This document shows, piece by piece, positions 20,701 to 28,106 of a stretch of 64,000 nt of DNA. The DNA comes from Rhodobacter sp. TJ_12. GTDB lineage: Bacteria > Pseudomonadota > Alphaproteobacteria > Rhodobacterales > Rhodobacteraceae. The translations under genes and the position numbers were made by a program. The notes below the pieces were generated by a model. It did no database searches. It saw only the letters and a list, made by a program, of their open reading frames with translations, and was not told the DNA's origin. Position 1 is the stretch's first letter. Every line of letters starts with the position of its first letter. The stretch lies in NCBI RefSeq assembly GCF_020023995.1, contig NZ_NRRD01000004.1:1-64000 (forward strand). The letters are read 5' to 3'.

Positions 20701-21349
20701 CATTGGCTATGGCGGGCTTGACCATGTGCTGGCCTCTGGGCGCAATGTGAATGTGTTGGTGATGGACACGGAGGTTTATTCCAACACGGGCGGGCAGGCC
20801 TCAAAGGCCACGCCCTTGGGGGCGATTGCGAAATTCGCGGCCGCGGGCAAGCGCACCGCGCGCAAAGATTTGGCTTTGCAAGCCGTGGCTTACGGCAATG
20901 TCTACGTGGCGCAGGTGGCGATGGGGGCCAACCCGCAACAAACGCTGCAAGCCTTCCGCGAGGCCGAGGCTTATGACGGGCCGAGCCTTATTTTGGCCTA
21001 TAGCCATTGTATCGCGCATGGGTTTGACATCCGCCAAGGGCTGAACCAGCAAGACCGGGCCGTGGCCTCTGGCTATTGGCCGCTCCTGCGCTATGATCCG
21101 CAATTGCGGGGCACCGGTGCGGCGCCGTTCCGGCTGGATAGCCCGCGCCCGGTGCTGCCCTTCAAGGATTACGCCTATAATGAGTTGCGTTATTCCGCCC
21201 TTGCCGCGACCCGGCCCGAAGAGGCCGCCGCCCTGTTGGATCAGGCGCAGCAGGCGATCTTGGAGAAATACCGCAGCTATGAAGATTTCGCCGCGATGGA
21301 CGGCGGCCCCGGCCCGGCGCAAGCGCTGGGCGCTGCGGGCAAACTGTAA
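17717..21349 (+). CDS. nifJ: pyruvate:ferredoxin (flavodoxin) oxidoreductase NifJ
   Basis: NifJ oxidatively decarboxylates pyruvate to acetyl-CoA and CO2 and gives low-potential electrons to ferredoxin or flavodoxin. The 1210-residue single-chain protein has the full domain order. The N-terminal thiamine-fold domain contains YPITPSSTMAELADEW, and a gamma-like domain contains ADGTVGANKNSVKI. Two ferredoxin 4Fe-4S motifs follow near residues 707 and 763 (CIQCGQCSFVCP, CTGCGLCIEACP). The C-terminal thiamine-diphosphate domain has the proximal cluster Cys in GACAGCGETPYVK and the Mg/TPP motif GDGWAYDIGYGG near residue 990. GGAGG precedes ATG 17717; an ORF start at 17699 is less likely. It is central in a three-gene operon. 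Confidence 0.97.
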   Translation: MRDTVVQQEAPANDATTVQAVMDGNTAVAHIAYRVNEVCGIYPITPSSTMAELADEWASRDIRNIWGNVPVVQEMQSEAGAAGAVHGALQAGAMTTTFTASQGLMLMIPNMFKIAGELTPTVFHVAARALATHALSIFGDHSDVMAVRSTGFAMLASASVQEAHDMALIAQAATLRARVPFVHFFDGFRTSHEVNTLSLIPDAQIRAMIDDDLVRAHRARALSPDNPVVRGTAQNPDVFFQGREAANPFHAAVPGIVAEEMAKLATLTGRAYKLCDYIGDPEAERVIVVMGSGAEVVEEALAALNAQGAKLGAVVVRLYRPFPAEAFLAALPASCTKLAVLDRCKEPGAPGEPLFLDVVATLAEAVATGKRAALPRITGGRYGLSSKDFDPAQVKAIYDDLAGDAPKQGFTVGITDDVGLTSLPADPSFVTEPQDVVRAVFYGLGADGTVGANKNSVKILAEEAGRFAQGYFVYDSHKSGAQTVSHLRFGPRPIKAPYLIHSANFVACHQFHFLQKIDVLRVAAPRATFLLNAPFGPEKVWDRLPRSAQAAIIDKGLKFYVIDANKAAREVGLGRRTNTILQTCFFALSGVLPREAAIEQIKAAIKKTYGRKGKRVIEQNWAAVDGALERLHEVPVPKAPSSETERPPAVPATAPEFVRHVTALMMEDRGDEIPVSLLPADGTFPTGTAAWEKRNVADEVPLWRDDLCIQCGQCSFVCPHSVIRAKYFDEDLLEGAPEGFKSAPVNARGYPGARFSLQFHVEDCTGCGLCIEACPSLSPHEPGVKAINLSEKQPLVETARKAMTFFEHLPVNDRARIDFANVRGVQFLEPLFEFSGACAGCGETPYVKLLSQLFGDRLMVANATGCSSIYSGNLPVTPWTKNAEGRGPAWANSLFEDNAEFGLGFRLAADKHLDLARRLSQEMAPMVGEDLVADILSAPQIRESEIRAQRERVATLKTRLLAHREAPQARHLLSVVDHLVRRSIWIVGGDGWAYDIGYGGLDHVLASGRNVNVLVMDTEVYSNTGGQASKATPLGAIAKFAAAGKRTARKDLALQAVAYGNVYVAQVAMGANPQQTLQAFREAEAYDGPSLILAYSHCIAHGFDIRQGLNQQDRAVASGYWPLLRYDPQLRGTGAAPFRLDSPRPVLPFKDYAYNELRYSALAATRPEEAAALLDQAQQAILEKYRSYEDFAAMDGGPGPAQALGAAGKL

Positions 21350-21361
21350 CGGAGACCCGAG

Positions 21362-22357
21362 ATGGAGATGAAAACCCGCTATCTGGGCCTTGATTTGCCA
21401 AGCCCGCTTGTGGCCTCGGCCAGCCCGCAAAACGCCAAGCTTGAGGTGCTCAAGATCTTGGCCGATCACGGCGCGGGGGCGGTGGTGCTGCCCTCGGTGT
21501 TTGAGGAGCAAATCTGGCATGAGCAGCGCATTCTCGATCAGCTGGTCGAGCATGGCGCGGAAAGCTCGGGCGAGGCGCTGAGCTATTTCCCGACCCAATC
21601 GGCCTTTGCCTTTGACAGCTCCAACCACCTGACATTGGTGGAAAAGGCCGCTGCCGTGCTGCCCATTCCGGTGATTGCCTCGCTTAATGGCACCACCGAT
21701 AGCGGCTGGACCGATATGGCCTATGATTTCGCCGAAGCAGGCGCTGGGGCGATTGAACTGAATGTCCATTTCCTGCCCACCGATCCCGATATGTCGGGGG
21801 CCGCAGTGGAAAAGCGCACGCTGGATGTGGTGGCGGCGGTCTGTGACACGGTGGATATTCCGGTTTCGGTGAAAATCGGCCCCTATTTTTCGTCCCCCGC
21901 GCATATGGCCAAACGGATCGTGCAGGCCGGGGCGGAAGGCGTGGTGTTGTTCAACCGTTTCTATCAGCCCGATATCGACCCGGTGCGGCTGGCCGTCGAG
22001 CCGCAACTGGAACTGTCGCGCCGCTATGAGATGCGGCTGCCGATGCGCTGGATCGGTGTGCTTGCGGGGCGGTTCAAGGGCTCGATCGCCGCGACAACGG
22101 GGGTGGAAACCGCGGAAGATGTGGTGCGCTATCTGTTGGCGGGGGCGGATGTGGTGATGACCACCTCGGCGCTGTTGCGCCATGGGCCGGAACATATCGG
22201 CATTTTGCGGCAAGGCCTGGAAGACTGGCTGTCCGCGCGCGGACTGCAAAGCCCCGACGATCTGCGCGGCAAACTTGCCTATGGCGCGATGGATGACCCC
22301 GAGGGCTATGAGCGCGCCAATTACATCAAGGTCATGCAAAGCTGGGGCAAGGGCTGA
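21362..22357 (+). CDS. dihydroorotate dehydrogenase-like flavoprotein
   Basis: The 331-residue protein is a DHOD/PreA-type TIM barrel expected to bind FMN. Visible stretches are LDLPSPLVASASPQ at the N-terminus, VIASLNGTTDSGW, IELNVHFLPTDPD, VSVKIGPYFSS and GVETAEDVVRYLLAGADVVM (phosphate-binding end of the barrel). It lacks the C-terminal ferredoxin domain of PreA. GGAGA precedes the ATG only 12 bases after the nifJ stop, so it belongs to the same operon. The pairing of a GltD-like and a DHOD-like protein recalls PreT/PreA of dihydropyrimidine dehydrogenase, but the presence of NifJ between them suggests a different role. True substrate unknown. Confidence 0.75.
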   Translation: MEMKTRYLGLDLPSPLVASASPQNAKLEVLKILADHGAGAVVLPSVFEEQIWHEQRILDQLVEHGAESSGEALSYFPTQSAFAFDSSNHLTLVEKAAAVLPIPVIASLNGTTDSGWTDMAYDFAEAGAGAIELNVHFLPTDPDMSGAAVEKRTLDVVAAVCDTVDIPVSVKIGPYFSSPAHMAKRIVQAGAEGVVLFNRFYQPDIDPVRLAVEPQLELSRRYEMRLPMRWIGVLAGRFKGSIAATTGVETAEDVVRYLLAGADVVMTTSALLRHGPEHIGILRQGLEDWLSARGLQSPDDLRGKLAYGAMDDPEGYERANYIKVMQSWGKG

Positions 22358-22394
22358 GGGCGCAAACGGGCGTCAAGGGGAATATGGGTGCGCG

Positions 22395-22409
22395 TTAACG
22401 CCGCATAAA
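22395..22409 (+). promoter_or_regulatory. CtrA-like box upstream of the chemoreceptor gene
   Basis: TTAA-N7-TAAA matches seven of eight bases of the CtrA consensus TTAA-N7-TTAA. It lies about 50 bases upstream of a chemoreceptor start codon. CtrA controls motility and chemotaxis genes in Rhodobacter capsulatus, which makes the site plausible but unproven. Confidence 0.4.
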
Positions 22410-22459
22410 GAGCACGAGCCTATGTTGGCGCAGAGTTCGTCCCATTTTTTGGAGCCGCC

Positions 22460-24520
22460 ATGTTCCTTCGCCGCCCGCCTAAAGCCACAGATTCGCGCCA
22501 AGAGGCCCTGAACACCGCCGTGGAATCCGCACTGGCCGTGACCTCGTTCAATCTTGATGGCAAAATCATGAGCGCCAATTCGGCCTATTGTGATTTGCTT
22601 GGCTACACCGAAGCGGAACTGGTGGGCCAATCGCTCGCCATGATCATGCTGCCCAGCTATGCCAAAACCGTCGGCACCGGGAAGTTTTGGGATGATCTGC
22701 GTGCGGGCGAGATCGTGCACTTGGCCGTGACGCGGCTGCGCAAGAACGGCGATCCGGTCTGGCTCGAATCGACCTATGTGCCGGTGCGCGATGCCTCGGG
22801 CAAAGTGGTCGAAGTGTTCAACTTTGCCTCTGACATCAGCGAAAAGACCCGCGAACGCAAGCATCTCGAATCGATGATGGCCGCGCTGCACCGCTCGCAG
22901 GCGGTGATCGAATTCGACCTGCAGGGCAATATCGTCGACGTGAACGACACGTTCTTGGCGGCGATGGGCTACACGCGCGACGAACTGATCGGCAAGCATC
23001 ACCGCATGTTCATGCCCCCCGGCGCCGCCGAAAAGGCCGATTACGCCGAGTTCTGGGACACGCTGCGCACCGGCGAATTCGTCGCGGGCGTGTTCAGCCG
23101 GGTCGCCAAGGGCGGGCGCCAGATATTCTTGCGCGCCACCTACAACCCGATCAAGGGTGTCGATGGCAAGCTTGCCGGGGTGGTGAAATATGCCCAAGAC
23201 ATCACCGAAGATCGCCGCACCGCGCTTGACCAAGCCGGGCAGATCCATGCGCTGCACCGCTCACAAGCGGTGATCGAATTCGACCTGCAGGGCAACATTC
23301 TGACTGCGAATGATAATTTCCTGAACGTGATGGGCTACACGCTTGACGAGCTTGTCGGTCAGAAACACGGGATTTTCCTTGCCGCCGAGGAACGCGAAAG
23401 CCCGACCTATGCCCACTTCTGGCAAGAGTTGCGCAAGGGCAAAGCGCAGGTGGCCGAATTCCGGCGGATCGCGAAATCGGGCGCAGATGTCTGGATTCAG
23501 GCCAGCTACAACCCGATCCTTGATGCCGATGGCAAACCCTACAAGGTGGTGAAATTCGCCACTGATATCACCGCGCAAAAGGATGCGATCCTTGCGTTCG
23601 AAGAGGGAATTTCGGCGCTGAGCGCGGGGCAGTTGGACCACCGCATCACCGAAGCGCTGCCGAGCGAATTCGAAGCGCTGCGCGCCAATTACAACGCAGC
23701 GATGGAGCGGCTGTCCGAACTGGTGGGCGCGATCTTGGAAAGCGCGGAATCGATCCGCGCGGAAACCGCGAACCTCTCGGGGGCTTCGGCCGAATTGGGG
23801 CGGCGCACCGAAACGCAGGCGGCCTCCTTGGAAGAAACCGCCGCCGCGCTGAACCAGCTTTCCGCCTCGGTCGAAAGCTCGGCCACCGGCGCGCGCAATG
23901 CGGCCTCGGCGGTGGGTAAGGCGCGGTCGCGCTCCACCGAAGGGCGGCGCGTTGTCGAACAGACGATCTCGGCGATGGGCGATATTGCGACAAGTTCGGA
24001 TCAGATTTCGCGCATCACCTCGGTGATCGACGACATCGCCTTCCAAACCAATCTTCTGGCGCTGAACGCCGGGGTCGAGGCCGCGCGGGCGGGCGAAACC
24101 GGGCGTGGCTTCGCCGTTGTCGCCTCGGAAGTGCGCGCGCTGGCGCAGCGCTCGTCCGAAGCGGCGCGCGAGATTGCCGAACTGATCGAAACCTCTAGCA
24201 AACAGGTCCGCCAAGGCGTTGAACTGGTCAATGAATCCGGCACGGCGCTAAGCGAAATCGACGCGCTGGTGAACGAGGTCGATGGCCTTGTGCAGGCGAT
24301 TGCGGGCTCGTCGGTGGAACAATCGACCGGGCTGGCCGAGATCAATTCGGCGGTGAACCAACTCGATCAGGTGACGCAGCAAAACGCGGCCATGTTCGAA
24401 GAAAGCTCTGCAGCGGTTTCGGTGCTGAGCAGCCAAGCCGGGCAACTGGCCGCGCAAGGGGCGGTGTTCCGTGTGAACCAAACGATGACCAGTTCATTGG
24501 CGCTACGCGCCGCCTCCTAA
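22460..24520 (+). CDS. soluble methyl-accepting chemotaxis protein with three PAS domains
   Basis: The 686-residue protein has no membrane segment, so it should be a cytoplasmic chemoreceptor. PAS domains cover about residues 20-140, 142-262 and 264-384. Each has a FDLxG-N-I core and a GYTxxEL-type helix, and the second and third begin with near-identical [21 protein letters not shown]-like linker follows (about 385-440), then the signalling domain with the hairpin tip [20 protein letters not shown] and [18 protein letters not shown]. There is no C-terminal CheR/CheB tether pentapeptide. A GGAG site precedes the ATG. Such receptors are often redox or oxygen sensors using FAD or heme bound in PAS; the ligand cannot be read here. 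No other che genes are near. Confidence 0.9.
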   Translation: MFLRRPPKATDSRQEALNTAVESALAVTSFNLDGKIMSANSAYCDLLGYTEAELVGQSLAMIMLPSYAKTVGTGKFWDDLRAGEIVHLAVTRLRKNGDPVWLESTYVPVRDASGKVVEVFNFASDISEKTRERKHLESMMAALHRSQAVIEFDLQGNIVDVNDTFLAAMGYTRDELIGKHHRMFMPPGAAEKADYAEFWDTLRTGEFVAGVFSRVAKGGRQIFLRATYNPIKGVDGKLAGVVKYAQDITEDRRTALDQAGQIHALHRSQAVIEFDLQGNILTANDNFLNVMGYTLDELVGQKHGIFLAAEERESPTYAHFWQELRKGKAQVAEFRRIAKSGADVWIQASYNPILDADGKPYKVVKFATDITAQKDAILAFEEGISALSAGQLDHRITEALPSEFEALRANYNAAMERLSELVGAILESAESIRAETANLSGASAELGRRTETQAASLEETAAALNQLSASVESSATGARNAASAVGKARSRSTEGRRVVEQTISAMGDIATSSDQISRITSVIDDIAFQTNLLALNAGVEAARAGETGRGFAVVASEVRALAQRSSEAAREIAELIETSSKQVRQGVELVNESGTALSEIDALVNEVDGLVQAIAGSSVEQSTGLAEINSAVNQLDQVTQQNAAMFEESSAAVSVLSSQAGQLAAQGAVFRVNQTMTSSLALRAAS
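22883..23297 (+). repeat. near-identical direct repeats inside the PAS region
   Basis: Bases 22883-22931 and 23249-23297 (49 bases each) differ at only a few positions and are offset by 366 bases, exactly 122 codons. They mark the starts of PAS domains 2 and 3 and point to a fairly recent tandem duplication or gene conversion of a PAS unit. Confidence 0.8.
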
Positions 24521-24540
24521 GCTGGGCAGATAGATCAAAG

Positions 24541-24574
24541 AACGCCGCGCAATCTGCGCGGCGTTTTGCGTTTT
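24541..24574 (+). terminator. intrinsic terminator after the chemoreceptor gene
   Basis: AACGCCGCGC and GCGCGGCGTT form a perfect 10-base stem with a 5-base loop, followed by TTGCGTTTT. It lies 20 bases after the stop codon. Confidence 0.85.
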
Positions 24575-24615
24575 GGCTTACGTTTTGGCGAGGCGCCCCG
24601 ATGATCCTCGGGCGA

Positions 24616-25659
24616 TCACTCGCAGGGTTCGGGATTGGCGCGTTTCCAGCGCACCGAGGAAAAGAAGCTCAACCCGATGAACAGCACCCCCAGCAGACCG
24701 GTGGCCCATTCCGGCACCGGGAACAGGGTCTGGGCGAACATCGCGCCCGACAGCACCAAGATCGACCAAAAGGCCCCATGTTCCAAAAAGCGGAATTCGC
24801 TTAGCGCGTGCCGTTCGACCAGCATCACCGTCATCGACCGCACATAGAACGCGCCGATCCCCAAGCCGATCGCGATCAAAAACAGGTTTTGCGTCAGCGC
24901 AAAGGCCCCGATCACGCCGTCAAAACTGAACGAGGCATCCAGCACTTCCAGATAGAGAAAGGCGCCGATGCCACCGCGCGCCACATCAGAGGCCAGCGCG
25001 CCGCGATCCAGCACCTGCCCCAAACCTTCGACCGCCAAAAAGGTCAACAAGCCGGTGCAGGCCGCCACCAGAAATGTGCCCTGTTCTTGCACAGGCTGGA
25101 CCCAGGCCACAAACAGCACCAAGGCCAGAACGAAGCCGATCTCCAACCCTCGGACAGAGGCGCACGCGCTGAGCCTGCGTTCCAAGGCCGGGAACCAATG
25201 CACATCCTTGCCTTCATCGACGAAGTAGCTTAGCGCCACCATCATCAGGAAGGCACCGCCAAATCCTGCAATAGAAACATGGGCTTCGTCGATGATCTTG
25301 GCATATTCCTGTGGCTCTGTGGCGGCCAGCCGTATCGCCTCCAGCGGGCCGACATGGGCCGCCACCACAACAATGATCAGCGGGAAGATGATCCGCATGC
25401 CAAAGACCGCGATCAAGATCCCCCAGGTCAGAAACCTTCGCTGCCACACCGGCGACATCCGCCCCAGCTTGTTGGCATTGACGATGGCATTGTCGAACGA
25501 CAAAGAGATTTCCAGCACCGCCAGCACACAGGCGACAAAGAAGAACGACATCGCCCCCGAAAACGTGTGTTCGTAGACGAAACCGAGCCACAAAGAGAGC
25601 AGAAGGCCAATCGCTGTGAAGCCGAAGGCCCAGCCGAAATAGTGGAAGGTGCTGCGCAT
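24616..25659 (-). CDS. DUF475 family (TerC-like) integral membrane protein
   Basis: The 347-residue protein has about nine hydrophobic helices and belongs to DUF475, a branch of the TerC superfamily. Two internally similar acidic membrane motifs are visible, EISLSFDNAIVNANKL near residue 52 and DASFSFDGVIGAFALT near residue 235, as expected for the inverted-repeat architecture of this group. TerC relatives are linked to metal-ion efflux (notably manganese) or tellurite resistance; no substrate is established for DUF475. It stands alone, 140 bases downstream of the agmatinase-like gene on the same strand, and converges with the chemoreceptor gene. Confidence 0.85.
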   Translation of the reverse strand: MRSTFHYFGWAFGFTAIGLLLSLWLGFVYEHTFSGAMSFFFVACVLAVLEISLSFDNAIVNANKLGRMSPVWQRRFLTWGILIAVFGMRIIFPLIIVVVAAHVGPLEAIRLAATEPQEYAKIIDEAHVSIAGFGGAFLMMVALSYFVDEGKDVHWFPALERRLSACASVRGLEIGFVLALVLFVAWVQPVQEQGTFLVAACTGLLTFLAVEGLGQVLDRGALASDVARGGIGAFLYLEVLDASFSFDGVIGAFALTQNLFLIAIGLGIGAFYVRSMTVMLVERHALSEFRFLEHGAFWSILVLSGAMFAQTLFPVPEWATGLLGVLFIGLSFFSSVRWKRANPEPCE

Positions 25660-25799
25660 TCTGTCCCCGCTGCGACAGCCGGGTGGACCGGCTGCATATC
25701 CTTGGGCTTGATGTAGGAAGTGGCACGCCGGGCTGCAAGCCCCTGCCCCGCCCCTGCGCGGATGTGACCGAGGCAGCGCGGTAGGGCCGTGCGCCCGGG

Positions 25800-26774
25800 C
25801 TAGCCTGCGGCCCCGCGCCGCCGGGTCCAGCCATAAAGCGCGACAAGCTCGGTGGCGACATGCGCGCCGGCAATCGCGGTGGCCCCGGTCGGGTCATAGG
25901 GGGGCGAGACCTCGACCACATCGCCGCCAACCATATTGATGCCCGCCAGCCCGCGCAAAAGCGCCGCCGCCTGCCAACTGGCCAGGCCGCCCCAGACCGG
26001 GGTGCCGGTGCCGGGGGCAAAGGCGGGGTCGAGGCAATCAATATCGAAGCTGATGTAGCATGGCCGCTCGCCCACCACCTGTTTGATGCGGTTCACCGTC
26101 TCGGCCACGCCCGCTTGATGCACAAAGGGGGCGTCAAGAATATGCACCCCGCAGGTGTCTGGGTTGTCGGTGCGGATGCCCACCGAAACGGTGGTTTCCG
26201 GCGCGACATAGCCCAGCTTCAGCGCTTTATAAAGAAAGGTGCCGTGGTCGATCCGGCTCATGTCATCATCGGCCCAAGTGTCGGAATGGGCATCAAAGTG
26301 GATCAGCGCCACCGGCCCGTGACGATCCGCCATCGCGCGCAAGATCGGCTGGGTGATGAAATGATCGCCCCCCAGCGTAATCACCCCCGCCCCCGCGCCC
26401 AAGATGGTGGCGATGTGGTTGGTGACCCGGTCGGGGAAGCTGGCCGTATGCGCATAGTCAAAGGCCAGATCGCCATAATCGACAATCTGCATCTCGCTGA
26501 GCGGATCATAGCCCCATCCATAGGGCGCATCGAAAGCTTGCAGCGTTGCCGCCTCGCGGATCGCGCGCGGGCCAAAGCGGGTGCCGGGGCGGTTGGTCAC
26601 CGCCTGATCGAAGGGCACGCCGGTGATAGCAAGATCGACGCCAACCAAATCCTTGCTATAGCGGCGGCGCAGAAATGACGGCGCACCGCCAAAAGCGTTT
26701 TCATAGGCAAGACCGCGCGCCTCGGCCCGGGTGAATGCCGTATCCACTTGATTTTTCGCGTCTTCCAGTGCCAT
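25800..26774 (-). CDS. speB: agmatinase / ureohydrolase family enzyme
   Basis: This is an arginase-family hydrolase with a binuclear manganese site. The 324-residue protein shows all the metal-binding motifs: GGDHF, DAHSDT and SFDIDCLDP. The sequence is closest in feel to SpeB agmatinase (agmatine to putrescine plus urea), with FGPRAIREA and GTGTPVWGGL as family stretches. Other guanidino-acid ureohydrolases (guanidinobutyrase, guanidinopropionase) share these motifs, so the exact substrate is uncertain. No arginine decarboxylase gene is nearby. Confidence 0.85.
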   Translation of the reverse strand: MALEDAKNQVDTAFTRAEARGLAYENAFGGAPSFLRRRYSKDLVGVDLAITGVPFDQAVTNRPGTRFGPRAIREAATLQAFDAPYGWGYDPLSEMQIVDYGDLAFDYAHTASFPDRVTNHIATILGAGAGVITLGGDHFITQPILRAMADRHGPVALIHFDAHSDTWADDDMSRIDHGTFLYKALKLGYVAPETTVSVGIRTDNPDTCGVHILDAPFVHQAGVAETVNRIKQVVGERPCYISFDIDCLDPAFAPGTGTPVWGGLASWQAAALLRGLAGINMVGGDVVEVSPPYDPTGATAIAGAHVATELVALYGWTRRRGAAG

Positions 26775-26869
26775 GAGCGCCCCCTTTTCGGCCCGAGTAT
26801 GGGCTCTTTTCAGGTAGAAGTGTCAACCAAAACCTGCGTCAGGCTGTCGCAGATAGAACCATTCCAAAC

Positions 26870-26911
26870 TTGATCTGGATCAACTCTCTCACGCCCGCGT
26901 GAACTTAGATT
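26870..26911 (+). promoter_or_regulatory. FNR/FnrL-dependent class II promoter of ccp
   Basis: TTGATCTGGATCAA at 26870-26883 is a perfect FNR consensus (TTGAT-N4-ATCAA). If centred at -41.5, transcription starts near 26918 and the -10 hexamer falls on TAGATT (26906-26911), a good match. The start codon of the peroxidase gene is 25 bases further on, after GGAGG. Confidence 0.85.
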
Positions 26912-26942
26912 TATTCTATATTTTGCTACGGAGGAACCATCC

Positions 26943-27989
26943 ATGGAACGCTCTCTCGCCCTCGGGCTGGCCCTGACCACCGCCTTGGCCACGCCGGTGC
27001 TGGCGGATGACACGGCGCTGCGCGATGAGGCCAAAGACCTTTTCGAAGTCATCCCGATGCAGGCGCCCCTGCTGGAAAACAACAATGCGGTGACCCGCGA
27101 CAAGGTCGACCTTGGCGCGATGTTGTTCTTCGATCCGCGGATGTCGAAATCGGGCCTGTTCTCGTGCCAGTCGTGCCATAATGTGGGGATCGGTGGCGTC
27201 GACGGGCTGGAAACCTCGGTCGGTCACGGCTGGCAAGCGGGTCCGCGCAACGCGCCGACGATGCTGAACGCCGTTTTCAACATCGCCCAATTCTGGGATG
27301 GCCGTGCGCCTGACTTGGCCGCACAAGCCAAAGGCCCGGTGCAGGCGGGTGTGGAAATGAACAACACCCCGGAACAAGTGGTGGCGACGCTGAAATCGAT
27401 GGATGGCTATGTCAGCGCCTTCGACGCCGCCTTCCCGGGCGAAGATGACCCGATCACCTTTGACAATTTCGCGCTGGCGATCGAGGCATTCGAGGCCACG
27501 CTGCTCACCCCGAATTCGCGGTTTGACCAATGGCTGATGGGCCAAGACGGCGCGATGACCGATCAAGAAAAGAACGGTCTGACGCTGTTCGTCGAAACCG
27601 GCTGTGCAACCTGCCACAACGGCATCAACTTCGGCGGCAACGGCTATTATCCGTTCGGTCTGGTGGAAAAACCCGGCGCCGATGTACTGCCCGAGGGGGA
27701 CAAGGGCCGCTTTGCCGTGTCTGAAACCGCCGATGACGAATACGTCTTCCGCGCCGCGCCGCTGCGCAACATCGCGCTGACCGCGCCTTACTTCCACTCG
27801 GGCAAGGTCTGGGATCTCAATCAAGCGGTCGCCATCATGGCGAATTCGCAGCTTGGGGCAGAGCTGGATGATGCGCAAATCGACGACATCACTGCCTTCT
27901 TGGAAACGCTGACCGGCGAACAACCCGAAGTCGTGCATCCGACGCTGCCGGTGCGCACCTCGGCCACGCCGAAACCGGCGCCGATGTAA
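26943..27989 (+). CDS. ccp: di-heme cytochrome c peroxidase
   Basis: This periplasmic enzyme reduces hydrogen peroxide to water with electrons from cytochrome c. The 348-residue precursor has a Sec signal peptide ending near VLADD (about residue 22). Two heme c motifs are present: CQSCH at residues 75-79 (low-potential peroxidatic heme) and CATCH at 221-225 (high-potential electron-transfer heme). The MauG/Ccp-family stretches NAPTMLNAVFN and FRAAPLRNIALTAPYFHSG (with a Met/His-bearing loop) are visible. Length is normal. It stands alone under an FNR-type promoter and ends before an intrinsic terminator. GGAGG lies 8 bases before the ATG. Confidence 0.95.
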   Translation: MERSLALGLALTTALATPVLADDTALRDEAKDLFEVIPMQAPLLENNNAVTRDKVDLGAMLFFDPRMSKSGLFSCQSCHNVGIGGVDGLETSVGHGWQAGPRNAPTMLNAVFNIAQFWDGRAPDLAAQAKGPVQAGVEMNNTPEQVVATLKSMDGYVSAFDAAFPGEDDPITFDNFALAIEAFEATLLTPNSRFDQWLMGQDGAMTDQEKNGLTLFVETGCATCHNGINFGGNGYYPFGLVEKPGADVLPEGDKGRFAVSETADDEYVFRAAPLRNIALTAPYFHSGKVWDLNQAVAIMANSQLGAELDDAQIDDITAFLETLTGEQPEVVHPTLPVRTSATPKPAPM

Positions 27990-28026
27990 GCAGACCACGA
28001 CGGCCTTTGGCCTACGTCCCAACGAA

Positions 28027-28052
28027 AAGGCGCGGGGGAAACCCCGCGCCTT
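28027..28052 (+). terminator. intrinsic terminator after ccp
   Basis: AAGGCGCGGGG and CCCCGCGCCTT form an 11-base stem closed by a GAAA tetraloop. It also lies just beyond the phaZ stop codon, so it may serve both converging genes. Confidence 0.85.
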
Positions 28053-28106
28053 CACCATTTCGATGGCCTTGGCGGCGCCAAACGCTTGCCGCCTCGGGCG
28101 CGTCCC

